A stretch of DNA of 33,588 nt from Candidatus Rokuibacteriota bacterium (GCA_003220345.1 QHSC01000105.1:1-33588), one strand, 5' to 3'; positions 23,519 to 30,941 are shown, numbered from the stretch's first letter. Program-made: numbers and translations. The notes: generated by a model not told the origin, from the letters alone.

Positions 23519-24268
23519 ATGGATCTCGGGATCAAAGGGCGGGTCGCCCTCGTCACGGGCGGCGCCCGTAGCCTGGGAAAGGCCGATTGTCTCGCCTTGG
23601 CTTCCGAAGGCTGCAGGCTCGTCATCCTCGACCTCAATGCCGAGGGCGCTGCGGAGACGGCCAGGGAGATCGTCGACCAGGGCGGAACGGCGCGCGGGTA
23701 CGAGGCCGACATCACCAATCGCCCGCAGCTCGCCGAGGTCATCGCCCAGGCCCAGTCCGAGGTCGGCCCCGTGGACATCTGCGTGAACAATGCCGGCTTC
23801 ATCTACACCATGGGTCAGCTCAAGGACATGCAGGACGCCGACTGGGACATGAATCTGCAGATCAATCTCACGGGCACCTACAACGTGACCAAGGCCGTGT
23901 TTCCCGGGATGCGGGAGCGCAAGTGGGGGCGCGTCATCTGCATGGCCTCCATCGCGGGCCTCATGGGCGGCTTCGGCCAGGCGGCCTACTCCACGGGCAA
24001 GATGGGCCTCGTGGGCTTCGCGAAGTCCGTGGCCCTCGAGGGCGCGCGCTACAATGTGACGGCCAATGTCATCGCGCCCGGGATCATCGGGCCCAACGCC
24101 AATCTCTCGCCGCTCTACGAGCGCATGGTCAAGCGAGTGGCCATGCAGATCGAAGGGCAGCCCGAGGATGTCGCCCACGCCATCGCGTTCCTCTGCTCGG
24201 AGCGCGCCCGCTACATCACGGGTGCCATCCTGACCGTGACGGGTGGGATGGACCTTTTCACGTTCTAG
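23519..24268 (+). CDS. short-chain dehydrogenase/reductase (FabG-like, 3-hydroxyacyl type)
   Basis: A 249-residue classical SDR. The cofactor loop is TGGARSLGK (residues 14-22), NNAG follows in CVNNAGFIY, and the active site comprises the Ser in CMASIAG and the Tyr-x-x-x-Lys in YSTGK. The acidic residue in ILDLNAEG after beta-2 suggests NAD(H) over NADP(H). Its position directly after the enoyl-CoA hydratase (3-bp gap) makes oxidation of 3-hydroxyacyl-CoA the most economical reading, although SDR substrates vary widely. Length and motifs are normal. Confidence 0.9.
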   Translation: MDLGIKGRVALVTGGARSLGKADCLALASEGCRLVILDLNAEGAAETAREIVDQGGTARGYEADITNRPQLAEVIAQAQSEVGPVDICVNNAGFIYTMGQLKDMQDADWDMNLQINLTGTYNVTKAVFPGMRERKWGRVICMASIAGLMGGFGQAAYSTGKMGLVGFAKSVALEGARYNVTANVIAPGIIGPNANLSPLYERMVKRVAMQIEGQPEDVAHAIAFLCSERARYITGAILTVTGGMDLFTF

Positions 24269-24291
24269 TCTCGATTCTCAAGGAGGCGGAC

Positions 24292-24612
24292 ATGCCGACA
24301 GTCAAAGAGACCTTCGACCTGATGCCCACCAAGTTCAAGCCCGCCAATGCGGCGGGGGTCAACAAGACCATCCAGTACGAGATCGGCGGCGAGGGTGGCG
24401 GTACCTGGCATGCCGTGATCAAGGACGGCACCTGCACCGTGAACGCGGGGCCGGCGCCCGCGGCGGACCTGACCATCACCATGGCCGCCCAGGACTGGCT
24501 GGACATGATCGGGGGCAAGCTCAACGGACAGATGGCCTTCATGTCGGGCAAGCTCAAGCTCAAGGGCGACATGGGCTTCGCCATGAAGATGGGGAGCCTC
24601 TTCTCGGTCTGA
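24292..24612 (+). CDS. SCP2 sterol-carrier-domain protein
   Basis: A 106-residue stand-alone SCP2 domain. The pattern IQYEIGGEGGGTWHAVIKDG, then ADLTITMAAQDWLDMIGGK, then MAFMSGKLKLKGDMGFAMKM is the family core that forms a hydrophobic cavity for fatty acyl chains, acyl-CoA or sterols. It has no enzymatic residues and no signal peptide. AAGGAGG precedes ATG 24292. Placed in the TetR/crotonase/SDR operon, it most likely presents or buffers acyl-CoA substrates for those enzymes (inference). Confidence 0.9.
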   Translation: MPTVKETFDLMPTKFKPANAAGVNKTIQYEIGGEGGGTWHAVIKDGTCTVNAGPAPAADLTITMAAQDWLDMIGGKLNGQMAFMSGKLKLKGDMGFAMKMGSLFSV

Positions 24613-24619
24613 GTGGCCC

Positions 24620-25498
24620 ATGCTGACCCGCGTCGATCACGTCATGGTCTGCGTCACCGACCTCGAGCCCGGCATCGAGGCGTACCGGCGCCTCGGCTTC
24701 AACATCCATCCGGGCGGTGTCCACACGGGCCGGGGGACGCACAATGCCATCGCTTTCTTCGAGGAGGACTACCTCGAGGTCATGGGCGTGCGCGATCGTC
24801 AGGAGTACCTGTCGTCCGCGGGCCCCGGCGGGGGTCTCCTCGAGTTTCTCTCTCACGGCGACGGGCTCCGCTTCGTGATCGTGCAGAGCGATGACCTCGG
24901 GGCCGACGTGGCCGCCATGCGACGCCGCGGCGTCGAGGTCGGCGAGCCAAGCGAGGGCGGCCGCCGAACTCCCGCCGGACATGAGCTCAGGTGGAAGATG
25001 GCCGTGCTCGGCCCCGCACATCCGCTCCCCGTGCTCTTCATTCAGCATCTGACTCCGCTCGCGGAGCGACGGGCCCAGTTGCCCCAGGCGGGCAATCATC
25101 CCAACGGGGTGCGACGCACCGAGCGGGTCTACATCGCGGTTCCGGATGTCGCGGCCGCGGCCAAGGCGTACAGCCAGGTTCTGGGAATGCCCGTGCCGCC
25201 GATCCAGCGGGGGGCGGTCATCAAGTCGGACATGGCGGTCTTCGATCTCGGCCCCACCGGCCTCACGGTGGCCCAGCCCGCGGAGCCCGGGCCCGCCGCG
25301 GAGGCGCTCAGCCGACGCGGCCCGGGGCCGTTTCAGGTCTTGTATCGCACGAGCAGCATGGACGGCGCCGCCCGCTGGATGGCGGACCACGGCGTGCCCC
25401 CGCCGGCCCGCGGCGTGCGCAATACCGGCGAGCAGGCCATGCTGGTCTCCCCCGAGCACGCGTGCGGGACGTACATCGGCTTCGTGGGACCGGCGTAG
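24620..25498 (+). CDS. VOC-superfamily (glyoxalase-like) protein, two-domain
   Basis: A 292-residue protein with two vicinal-oxygen-chelate halves. The first begins VDHVMVCVTDLEPGIEAYRRLGF, the second RVYIAVPDVAAAAKAYSQVLGM, both with the beta-alpha-beta start of glyoxalase/dioxygenase folds. The first half matches the Glyoxalase_3-like pattern (HNAIAFFEEDYLEVMGV). The second half has lost the first-strand His of the usual metal site (V-Y-I instead of D-H-x), so any metal would have to be bound mainly by the first domain. The gene starts 7 bp after the SCP2 stop, at the end of the acyl-CoA operon. The reaction is unknown: isomerase, lyase or hydrolase roles are all possible. Confidence 0.78.
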   Translation: MLTRVDHVMVCVTDLEPGIEAYRRLGFNIHPGGVHTGRGTHNAIAFFEEDYLEVMGVRDRQEYLSSAGPGGGLLEFLSHGDGLRFVIVQSDDLGADVAAMRRRGVEVGEPSEGGRRTPAGHELRWKMAVLGPAHPLPVLFIQHLTPLAERRAQLPQAGNHPNGVRRTERVYIAVPDVAAAAKAYSQVLGMPVPPIQRGAVIKSDMAVFDLGPTGLTVAQPAEPGPAAEALSRRGPGPFQVLYRTSSMDGAARWMADHGVPPPARGVRNTGEQAMLVSPEHACGTYIGFVGPA

Positions 25499-25503
25499 TC
25501 GAG

Positions 25504-25821
25504 GTGGCGAGCGAGCTCACCCGCGTCGACGGCTGCGACCTCTGCCGCGCCGTTCGCATGACCCACTGGTATCACGAGGACGAGGTGTGCTGGATCGCCG
25601 AGTGCGACGTGTGCGACGTGCCCATGGTGGTCTGGCGCTGGCACGGCAAGACCCCGCCCCCCGAGCATCTCGAGCACATGCGCGCGCACCTGCACGACGT
25701 CGCCACCACCGAGATGGGCGAGTACTACGTGGACGACCACATGCGCAACATCCCGGATCACTGGCACGCGCACGCGCGGCCGAAAGGCGGCTTCTTCGGC
25801 GGCCGGCGCAAGGCTCTCTGA
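25504..25821 (+). CDS. small Cys/His-rich hypothetical protein, putative metal-binding
   Basis: A 105-residue protein that I do not recognise. Two C-x2-C pairs (CDLC at residues 11-14 and CDVC about 24 residues later) could hold one zinc or an iron-sulfur centre. The rest is full of His, Trp and Met (WRWHGK, EHLEHMRAHLHD, DHMRNIPDHWHAHA). The spaced histidines recall HIT-type proteins, but no H-x-H-x-H triad is present, so a HIT hydrolase is not supported. GTG 25504 starts the frame 5 bp after the VOC stop, so it belongs to the same operon. It ends 7 bp from the convergent LLM gene. Confidence 0.65.
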   Translation: MASELTRVDGCDLCRAVRMTHWYHEDEVCWIAECDVCDVPMVVWRWHGKTPPPEHLEHMRAHLHDVATTEMGEYYVDDHMRNIPDHWHAHARPKGGFFGGRRKAL

Positions 25822-25828
25822 GCGCGAG

Positions 25829-26914
25829 CTACTTCGGCACGAGATCCTTGAAGCGCGGCATGATCTCGCGGGCCAGGAGCTCCATGGAGTGCCGCCACGC
25901 CTTCGGGTTCTCCGAGTAGTCGAAGCAGAAGAGCAGCAGGGTGCCGAATCCGCCGACCTCCTCGTAGATCTCGTGAAGTCGCTGGGTCACCGTTTCCGGA
26001 GAGCCCACCATCCAGTTGTGGCGAGCGCAGTATTCAGGGGTGACGTCGGAGTCGGGCACGTCCGGCTTGTGCTTCAGGAACTCGGTGAAGCCGAAGGAGG
26101 CGAGGAGGGGCAGGAAGTACTCCCGCATCATGCGGCCCATCATGCCGCCCGCGGAGAGGCGCATCGCTTCCGCGTCGGTGTCGGCGATGAAGACCTCGCG
26201 CACGAGGCGCCAGTCCGCGCGCTTCGGCGTCCGACCGCTGCGGGCCGCGCCCTGCTCGACGGATTCCCAGTGGCTCCCCACGTAGGCGGGATTCAGGTTG
26301 AGGCTCATGGGCCAGAAGCCGCGCTCGCCCGCGAGCTTGAGGGTGTCAGAGCCCTTGCTCACCCCCGCCACCCCGATGGGCGGGTGCGGCTTCTGGAACG
26401 GCATGATGTGGGGCCGGAGGGTGTCGAGCATCGTCCCCGTCTTGGTCACGTGCCAGTACTTGCCCTTGAAGTCGAACTCGGGCTCGTCGCTCCAGAGCCG
26501 CAGCACGATGTCGAGGGCCTCGCGCGTCATCTCGCGGTGCTGGCCCGAGGTGCCGTCGACATTGAACATGGCCCAGTCGCTCGGCAGGCCGCTCGCCGCC
26601 ACCCCGAAGTTGAGCCGCCCCTGGGCCAGATGATCGAGCATGGCCACGCGGTTGGCGAGCTCGGCGGGGTGATGATAAGGCATGAGAAAGCCGCCGGGGC
26701 CGATGCGCATGCGCTTGGTCTGTAACAACGCCTGGGCCACGATGAGATCGGGGGAGGGATGCGGCTCCCAGGGCGCCGTGTGGTGCTCGCCGATCCACGC
26801 CTCGCTGAAGCCGAGCTCGTCTGCCCAGCGGAGCTGCTGGAGATCCCACTGGTGCCCGTCGTAGAGGTTGCGCTCCGGTGGATGCGACGGCATGGTGAAC
26901 AGTCCGTAGTCCAT
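25829..26914 (-). CDS. LLM-class monooxygenase, limonene-monooxygenase/bacterial-luciferase-like
   Basis: A 361-residue flavin-dependent monooxygenase distinct from the other two LLM proteins here. It begins MDYGLFTMPSHPP and shows WADELGFSEAWIGEHH, the motif shared with luciferase alpha chains and limonene 1,2-monooxygenase, then RMRIGPGGFLMPYHHPAEL, LAQGRLNFGVAASGLPSDW and KPHPPIGVAGVSKGS. The length suits the FMN-reductase-coupled (two-component) group more than the F420 group. GGGAGG lies before the ATG. It follows the MetE-like gene by 38 bp and is probably co-transcribed. The oxidised substrate is unknown. Confidence 0.88.
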   Translation of the reverse strand: MDYGLFTMPSHPPERNLYDGHQWDLQQLRWADELGFSEAWIGEHHTAPWEPHPSPDLIVAQALLQTKRMRIGPGGFLMPYHHPAELANRVAMLDHLAQGRLNFGVAASGLPSDWAMFNVDGTSGQHREMTREALDIVLRLWSDEPEFDFKGKYWHVTKTGTMLDTLRPHIMPFQKPHPPIGVAGVSKGSDTLKLAGERGFWPMSLNLNPAYVGSHWESVEQGAARSGRTPKRADWRLVREVFIADTDAEAMRLSAGGMMGRMMREYFLPLLASFGFTEFLKHKPDVPDSDVTPEYCARHNWMVGSPETVTQRLHEIYEEVGGFGTLLLFCFDYSENPKAWRHSMELLAREIMPRFKDLVPK

Positions 26915-26952
26915 CTCCGCCTCCCTTCATTCAGCACTCGAACTGCGAGGTC

Positions 26953-28095
26953 CTACCAGAGCTCCCGCGAGGCCAGCCGTGCTCCCTCCGCGAGGCTGCC
27001 GAGCTTCGCCCACACGATGTCCGGATCCACGGCCGCCTGGCCGACCCAGGTTCCGAATCCGCAGTCCGTCCCCGCGATGACGTTTTCCTGGCCCGCGAGG
27101 CGAGCGTAGCGCTCGATGCGCTCGGCGATCAGGGCCGGGTGCTCGATGAAATTGGTGGTGGAGTCGATGACGCCGGGAATGATGAGCTTGCCCTCCGGCA
27201 CCTTGACCTTCTCGAAGACGCGCCACTCGTGGGCGTGGCGCGGGTTGGCGCCCTCGAAGGACACGGCGCCCGGGCGGGCGGCCAGGGCGAGATCGAGGAC
27301 GTCGGCGAGGGGGACATCGAAATGGTGCGGGCCCTCGTAGTTGCCCCAGCAGAGGTGCAGGCGCACGCGGTCGGAGGGCACCTTGGCCAGCGCGTGGTCG
27401 AGCGCCTCGAGGTGCAGGCGCGCCATCTTGCGAAATTCCTCCACGCTGAGGTCCGCGAACTGGATGTGGCGCCCCATGGCGAGATCGGGGCAGTCGACCT
27501 GGAGGACGAATCCCGCCCCCGCCACCGCCTCGTACTCGTGCTTCATGGCCTCGGCGATGGCGAAGAGGTAGGCCTCGTGACTCGGGTAGTGATCGTTGTG
27601 GAAGAAGAGCGAGATGACGCCGGGAGAGGCGGCCGTGAGAAATCCTTCGCGAGCCCGCACCTGTGGGAAGACGGCCTGGAGATTGGCCACGTCCGCACGG
27701 GCCGCCTCGGGGTCGCGAAGGGCGACGGGACCCGTGCACGCCGGGGTCTTGCGCCGCGCGCGGCCAGGGTCGCCGAAGACGCGGCGGGCCATGCCGGGAA
27801 AGTCCACGAGGTCGCGGTACTGGAGCGGATGGCTCGCGCCTTCGAAGCCCGCGAGCCGGTCCTTGACGTACGTCGCGTAGCTCGGCTTGCTGAACTCGCC
27901 GTCGTTGATGATGTCGAGGCCGATCTCCGCTTGCCTGCGGACGACCGTGGCCACCGCCGAGCGGATCCCCGCGGCGAGAGCCGCGGCATCGACGGGGACG
28001 CCTTCCTCCTTCGCGAACATCGTGCGGGTCAGCTCGTCAGGCCGAGGCAGGCTGCCCGTGTGGGTCGTGAGGATCCGATCGGTGCTCCGTTGCAT
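26953..28095 (-). CDS. cobalamin-independent methionine-synthase-like (MetE C-terminal) protein
   Basis: A 380-residue TIM-barrel zinc methyltransferase-like protein. The start THTGSLPRPDEL and the later LDIINDGEFSK and LQVDCPDLAMGRH are typical of the MetE-II-like family. Candidate zinc ligands are His247 and Cys249 (LHLCWGNY), Glu281 (SFEGANPRHAHE) and Cys345 (GTDCGFGTW), equivalent to His641, Cys643, Glu665 and Cys726 of E. coli MetE. It is half the length of MetE and lacks the N-terminal folate half, so it is more likely a thiol-transfer or epoxide-CoM-type enzyme than a true methionine synthase. ATG 28095 is preferred over GTG 28116. It shares a transcript with the LLM monooxygenase, so a common sulfur or alkene substrate is conceivable. 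Confidence 0.85.
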   Translation of the reverse strand: MQRSTDRILTTHTGSLPRPDELTRTMFAKEEGVPVDAAALAAGIRSAVATVVRRQAEIGLDIINDGEFSKPSYATYVKDRLAGFEGASHPLQYRDLVDFPGMARRVFGDPGRARRKTPACTGPVALRDPEAARADVANLQAVFPQVRAREGFLTAASPGVISLFFHNDHYPSHEAYLFAIAEAMKHEYEAVAGAGFVLQVDCPDLAMGRHIQFADLSVEEFRKMARLHLEALDHALAKVPSDRVRLHLCWGNYEGPHHFDVPLADVLDLALAARPGAVSFEGANPRHAHEWRVFEKVKVPEGKLIIPGVIDSTTNFIEHPALIAERIERYARLAGQENVIAGTDCGFGTWVGQAAVDPDIVWAKLGSLAEGARLASRELW

Positions 28096-28152
28096 CGGTG
28101 GCGATCTGAATACCACAACTATCCGGCGAGTGCCATCGGTGCCGGGATTCGG

Positions 28153-28470
28153 CTAGAGGTTCCTCGCGTACCGAGCGATGACGAGCGCGCTGACGAGCAG
28201 AGGTCCCGCGAAAGCCGCCAGGTGGAGCGACCAGGCCAGGAAGGCGGCTCCGGAGTATGGAAAGATCATGGCGACGATCAGGTAGAAGACGCTCGCGGCC
28301 AGAATCATGCCTCCGCCGAACCGGTTCACGGAAGACCATGTGCGATTATCCGACAGGGTCTTGCGTGTCCGGATACCGTAGATCCGGTTGCGTGGGACGA
28401 GCCCGAGGATCAGGGGAAGGCTGACCACGAAGATGATCACGGCGGGAACGAAGAACGGCTGGCTGCTCAT
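28153..28470 (-). CDS. SdpI-family small membrane protein
   Basis: A 105-residue integral membrane protein with three hydrophobic helices. The loop between helix 1 and 2 reads NRIYGIRTRKTLSDNRTW followed by SVNRFGG, the recognisable signature of SdpI/YhfL-like proteins (N-R-x-x-G-I-R-T, then W-x-x-x-x-R-x-G-G). In Bacillus, SdpI gives immunity to the SdpC toxin and acts as a signalling membrane protein; most homologues elsewhere are uncharacterised and no sdpABC genes lie here. A TATGAT box lies about 24 nt upstream, with a GGAG-type ribosome-binding site. It is divergent from phaC. Confidence 0.75.
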   Translation of the reverse strand: MSSQPFFVPAVIIFVVSLPLILGLVPRNRIYGIRTRKTLSDNRTWSSVNRFGGGMILAASVFYLIVAMIFPYSGAAFLAWSLHLAAFAGPLLVSALVIARYARNL

Positions 28471-28494
28471 GTCGTGTCTCCGGTGTCGGGTGCT

Positions 28495-28500
28495 ATCATA
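28495..28500 (-). promoter_or_regulatory. -10-like box TATGAT for the SdpI-like gene
   Basis: TATGAT on the minus strand is five of six to the -10 consensus, giving a leader of about 17 nt. No good -35 was found. Confidence 0.35.
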
Positions 28501-28559
28501 CCGCCGTCTCGACGATCTCGTGCGGCTTCAGGGTCCCGGGCCCATGGCGCGCCAAAGTC

Positions 28560-28590
28560 GTTGACGCGAGGCGTCAACTCGCAGTAGCAT
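28560..28590 (+). promoter_or_regulatory. phaC promoter with perfect inverted-repeat operator
   Basis: The perfect inverted repeat GTTGACGC-GAG-GCGTCAAC (28560-28578) contains the -35 hexamer TTGACG (28561-28566). A TAGCAT -10 box follows after 18 bp (28585-28590). A protein bound to the repeat would cover the -35 region, so repression is the simplest role. The core ACGC-N3-GCGT is shared with the phasin promoter. Confidence 0.65.
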
Positions 28591-28607
28591 GGACATGGAG
28601 GGTTTTC

Positions 28608-29708
28608 ATGAAAGACGAGCTGTTCACGATGACGCCTGACCTGCCCGGCCTGTCCCCGGAGATGGCGGCCCGCTGGCAGGAGGAGCTCCGGCGCAACGCT
28701 CTGCGCATGAAGCACTTCAGCGAGATGATCATGAACCCGAAGGAGCCGGAGATCGGGCCCACGCCGCGCGAGGAGCTCTACCGCAAGAACAAGTCCCGGC
28801 TCTATCGCTACGAATCGAAGCGCACGGTCAAGACGCCCCTCCTCTTCGTGCCCAACCTCGGCATCAGCCGCCCCTACATCTTCGATCTCCTGCGCAATGG
28901 CTCGTTCATCGAGCACATGACCGAGCGCGGCTTCGATTTCTTCCTGGTCGACTGGGGCGTCTTCGGCCCCGAGGACAATGACCTCACCTTCGAGTACGCC
29001 GCCACCAAGATTCTTCCGCGCATGGCCCGGAAGGCCCTCGAGGCCTCGGGCGCGAAGGAGATCTCCGTACTCGGGTATTGCATGGGCGCGCCCCTGTCCT
29101 TGTCATGGCTGGGCAGCACGCCCGAGTTCCCGGTGAAGAACTACGTCGACATGGCGGGGCCCGTCGACTTCTCCAAGATCGGGCTCTTCGGCCTCTGGCT
29201 GGACCCGCGCTTCTTCGACGCGGACAAGTACGTCGACACGTTGGGGGCCATCCCCGCCGACATGGTCAAGATGGGCTTCAAGCTCCTCAAGCCGACCATG
29301 GACGTCTCCACCAACCTGAACCTGTGGTGGAATCTCTGGAACCCCGACTATGTCGCCGGCTTCAACGCGCTCAACAAGTGGGCCAACGAGTATCTGCCGT
29401 TTCCCGGCGAGTTCTTCCGCCAGTGGGTCAAGGAGTTCTACCAGCAGAACAAGCTGATCAAAGGGCAGCTCCGCATGGACGGGCGGCCCGTCCGGCTCGA
29501 GAGCATCCGCTGCCCCGTGCTCGCCGTGGGCGCCAAGGAGGACAACATCGCGCCGCCCGACTGCGTGCGGCCGCTCGTCCACGCCGTGAGCAGCTCGGAC
29601 ACGGAGTATGTCGAGCTGCCTGGCGGCCACATCTCCCTCATCGCCGGCCGCGGCGCGTCCGTGCATTGCTGGCCCAAGGTCGCCTCCTGGCTCGAGGCGA
29701 GATCGTAG
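28608..29708 (+). CDS. phaC: class III poly(3-hydroxyalkanoate) synthase subunit PhaC
   Basis: A 366-residue PHA synthase that polymerises (R)-3-hydroxyacyl-CoA on the granule surface. The lipase-like box is GYCMG with nucleophile Cys158; the other catalytic residues are Asp312 (KEDNIAPP) and His341 (GGHISL). These spacings (154 and 29) match Allochromatium vinosum PhaC (Cys149, Asp302, His331). Conserved FVPNLGISRPYIFDL and DMAGPVDFS segments agree. The length (about 355-370) and the adjacent PhaE subunit identify class III, not class I or II (about 560-600 residues). GGAGGG lies before the ATG. It leads the phaC-phaE-phaJ operon. Confidence 0.96.
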   Translation: MKDELFTMTPDLPGLSPEMAARWQEELRRNALRMKHFSEMIMNPKEPEIGPTPREELYRKNKSRLYRYESKRTVKTPLLFVPNLGISRPYIFDLLRNGSFIEHMTERGFDFFLVDWGVFGPEDNDLTFEYAATKILPRMARKALEASGAKEISVLGYCMGAPLSLSWLGSTPEFPVKNYVDMAGPVDFSKIGLFGLWLDPRFFDADKYVDTLGAIPADMVKMGFKLLKPTMDVSTNLNLWWNLWNPDYVAGFNALNKWANEYLPFPGEFFRQWVKEFYQQNKLIKGQLRMDGRPVRLESIRCPVLAVGAKEDNIAPPDCVRPLVHAVSSSDTEYVELPGGHISLIAGRGASVHCWPKVASWLEARS

Positions 29709-29720
29709 GAGGAGAGTCCA

Positions 29721-30245
29721 ATGGCGGACCAAACGGGCGCCCAGCAGCTCTTCGATCTCTGGAAGAAGCAGGTGGAGGAGGGGACTCGAGCCTGGCTCAA
29801 GATGGCCGGGCAGGGACAGTCGCCGGATCCGCAGGCCTTCTGGCGGCCCTTCATGGACCAGGGCATGCAGGCCTGGTCCAAGGTGATGACGCAGGGGCAG
29901 CCCTCGCCCGACCTCATGGCCCAGTGGAAGCAGTTCCTCGACCAGTGGATCGCCGCCTGGTCCAAGGTGCTCGAGCAGGCCATGGGCACCGAGAATTTTG
30001 CTCAGGCCATGGGTAAGCAGCTCGAGGGTTTTCTCAATCAGGCGGGACCCGCGAAGAAGGCCGCCGAGCAGCATATCGAGGCGACGCTGGCCGGGCTGGG
30101 GGTGCCTTCGCGCAGCCAGGTGGTCGGGATCGCGAAGCACATCATCGCGCTCGAGGAGAAGATCGACGCCGTCGACGACCGCATCGACACGATGCTCAAG
30201 CGGCTGGAGGAGCTGACCGCTGCCGTCCGAAAGGACCGCGCGTGA
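29721..30245 (+). CDS. phaE: short PhaE-like PHA synthase subunit
   Basis: A 174-residue helical protein, 12 bp downstream of phaC and with an AGGAGAG ribosome-binding site. It repeats Trp/Gln-rich helical units (QQLFDLWKKQVEEGTRAW, FWRPFMDQGMQAWSKVMTQG, QWKQFLDQWIAAWSKVLEQ) and ends in a Leu-rich coiled coil (HIIALEEKIDAVDDRIDTM). The LGVPSRSQ motif before the coil matches the C-terminal region of PhaE. It is only half the length of Allochromatium PhaE (about 357), so the N-terminal portion is reduced. The role would be to activate PhaC and seed granules; a phasin-like function is the alternative. Its stop overlaps the phaJ start by GTGA. Confidence 0.78.
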   Translation: MADQTGAQQLFDLWKKQVEEGTRAWLKMAGQGQSPDPQAFWRPFMDQGMQAWSKVMTQGQPSPDLMAQWKQFLDQWIAAWSKVLEQAMGTENFAQAMGKQLEGFLNQAGPAKKAAEQHIEATLAGLGVPSRSQVVGIAKHIIALEEKIDAVDDRIDTMLKRLEELTAAVRKDRA

Positions 30246-30808
30246 TCGGCGTCACCGTCGAGAGCATCCAGGTGGGAGACAGCGCGCAGCTGACGCGGCG
30301 GGTCGCCGACGGGGATATCGCCGAGTTCGTGGACGCCGTCGGCGACTACAACCCGGTCCACTCCGACCGCGACTACGCCGCCTCCACCATGTTCAAGGAG
30401 CCCATCGCCCCTGGGATCTGGACGGCCGGCCTCATCTCCGCGGTGATCGGGACGCGGCTCCCGGGGCCGGGCGCCATCTATCTCGCCCAGGACCTGAAGT
30501 TCCTCAAGCCCGTCAAGTTCAACGACGTGGTCACGGCGCGCGTCGAGGTCGTGGAGGTCAACCGCGAGCGGAATCGGATCCGGCTCAGGACCGTGTGCGC
30601 CAACCAGCGCGGGGAAGAAGTTCTCACGGGCGAAGCGCTCGTCATGCCGTCGAAGACGCGGGTGGACTACGAAGAGACGTCGCGTCAGGCGGTAGGCGCT
30701 TTCGCCCTGTGGATGCTCGCGCCCTGGGCCTGGGCCGCGCAGGGCGCCGCGGTCGTCGGGATGCTCGGTCTCGCCGCCCTCGGTCTCTCGAGCCCCGACC
30801 GGACCTAG
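30242..30808 (+). CDS. phaJ: (R)-specific enoyl-CoA hydratase PhaJ-like, MaoC domain with hydrophobic C-terminal tail
   Basis: A 188-residue protein. Residues 1-140 form a hot-dog-fold MaoC hydratase with the hydratase-2 motif FVDAVGDYNPVH (Asp35, His40, equivalent to Asp31/His36 of Aeromonas PhaJ), GIWTAGLIS and YLAQDLKFLKPV. It converts beta-oxidation enoyl-CoA to (R)-3-hydroxyacyl-CoA for PhaC. The final ~35 residues (FALWMLAPWAWAAQGAAVVG...) are a strongly hydrophobic stretch that ordinary PhaJ (about 134-140 residues) lacks; it could be one or two short membrane helices or a granule-surface anchor. GTG 30242 overlaps the phaE stop, implying translational coupling. Confidence 0.88.
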   Translation: MIGVTVESIQVGDSAQLTRRVADGDIAEFVDAVGDYNPVHSDRDYAASTMFKEPIAPGIWTAGLISAVIGTRLPGPGAIYLAQDLKFLKPVKFNDVVTARVEVVEVNRERNRIRLRTVCANQRGEEVLTGEALVMPSKTRVDYEETSRQAVGAFALWMLAPWAWAAQGAAVVGMLGLAALGLSSPDRT

Positions 30809-30810
30809 CT

Positions 30811-30941
30811 CAGCCCTCGAACCTCTTTACCCAGCCCTCATCTCGCCGACGACTAACTCGGCGACCGTCTCGGCTCGATTTGATTCAGCCCTCGCCTCGC
30901 CGGGCCCCTCGCCTTCGGCTCGGCGACCCGTCTCGGCTCGA
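30811..30941. repeat. imperfect tandem repeats with hairpins between convergent phaJ and phaB
   Basis: Two units of about 47 and 56 bp begin CAGCCCTC and end CCGTCTCGGCTCGA or a close variant (30832-30878 and 30886-30941), with a partial CAGCCCTCGA at 30811. Each unit contains a TCGCC...GGCGA-type inverted repeat, perfect in the first (TCGCCGA 30843-30849 with TCGGCGA 30858-30864). No T-tract follows, so Rho-independent termination is uncertain, but the place between convergent genes suits terminator or attenuator hairpins. Not coding. Confidence 0.55.

Noticed and set aside
22724..24178. Long minus-strand open frame across the crotonase and SDR genes
   Set aside because: No motif, and it is antisense to two certain genes with catalytic residues in place.
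28153..28470. Toxin-immunity system suggested by the SdpI-like protein
   Set aside because: No SdpA/B/C-like toxin genes are adjacent; SdpI-family proteins are common without them.
27139..28587. Long plus-strand frame across the MetE-like and SdpI-like genes
   Set aside because: Antisense shadow: low-complexity translation with no family features.
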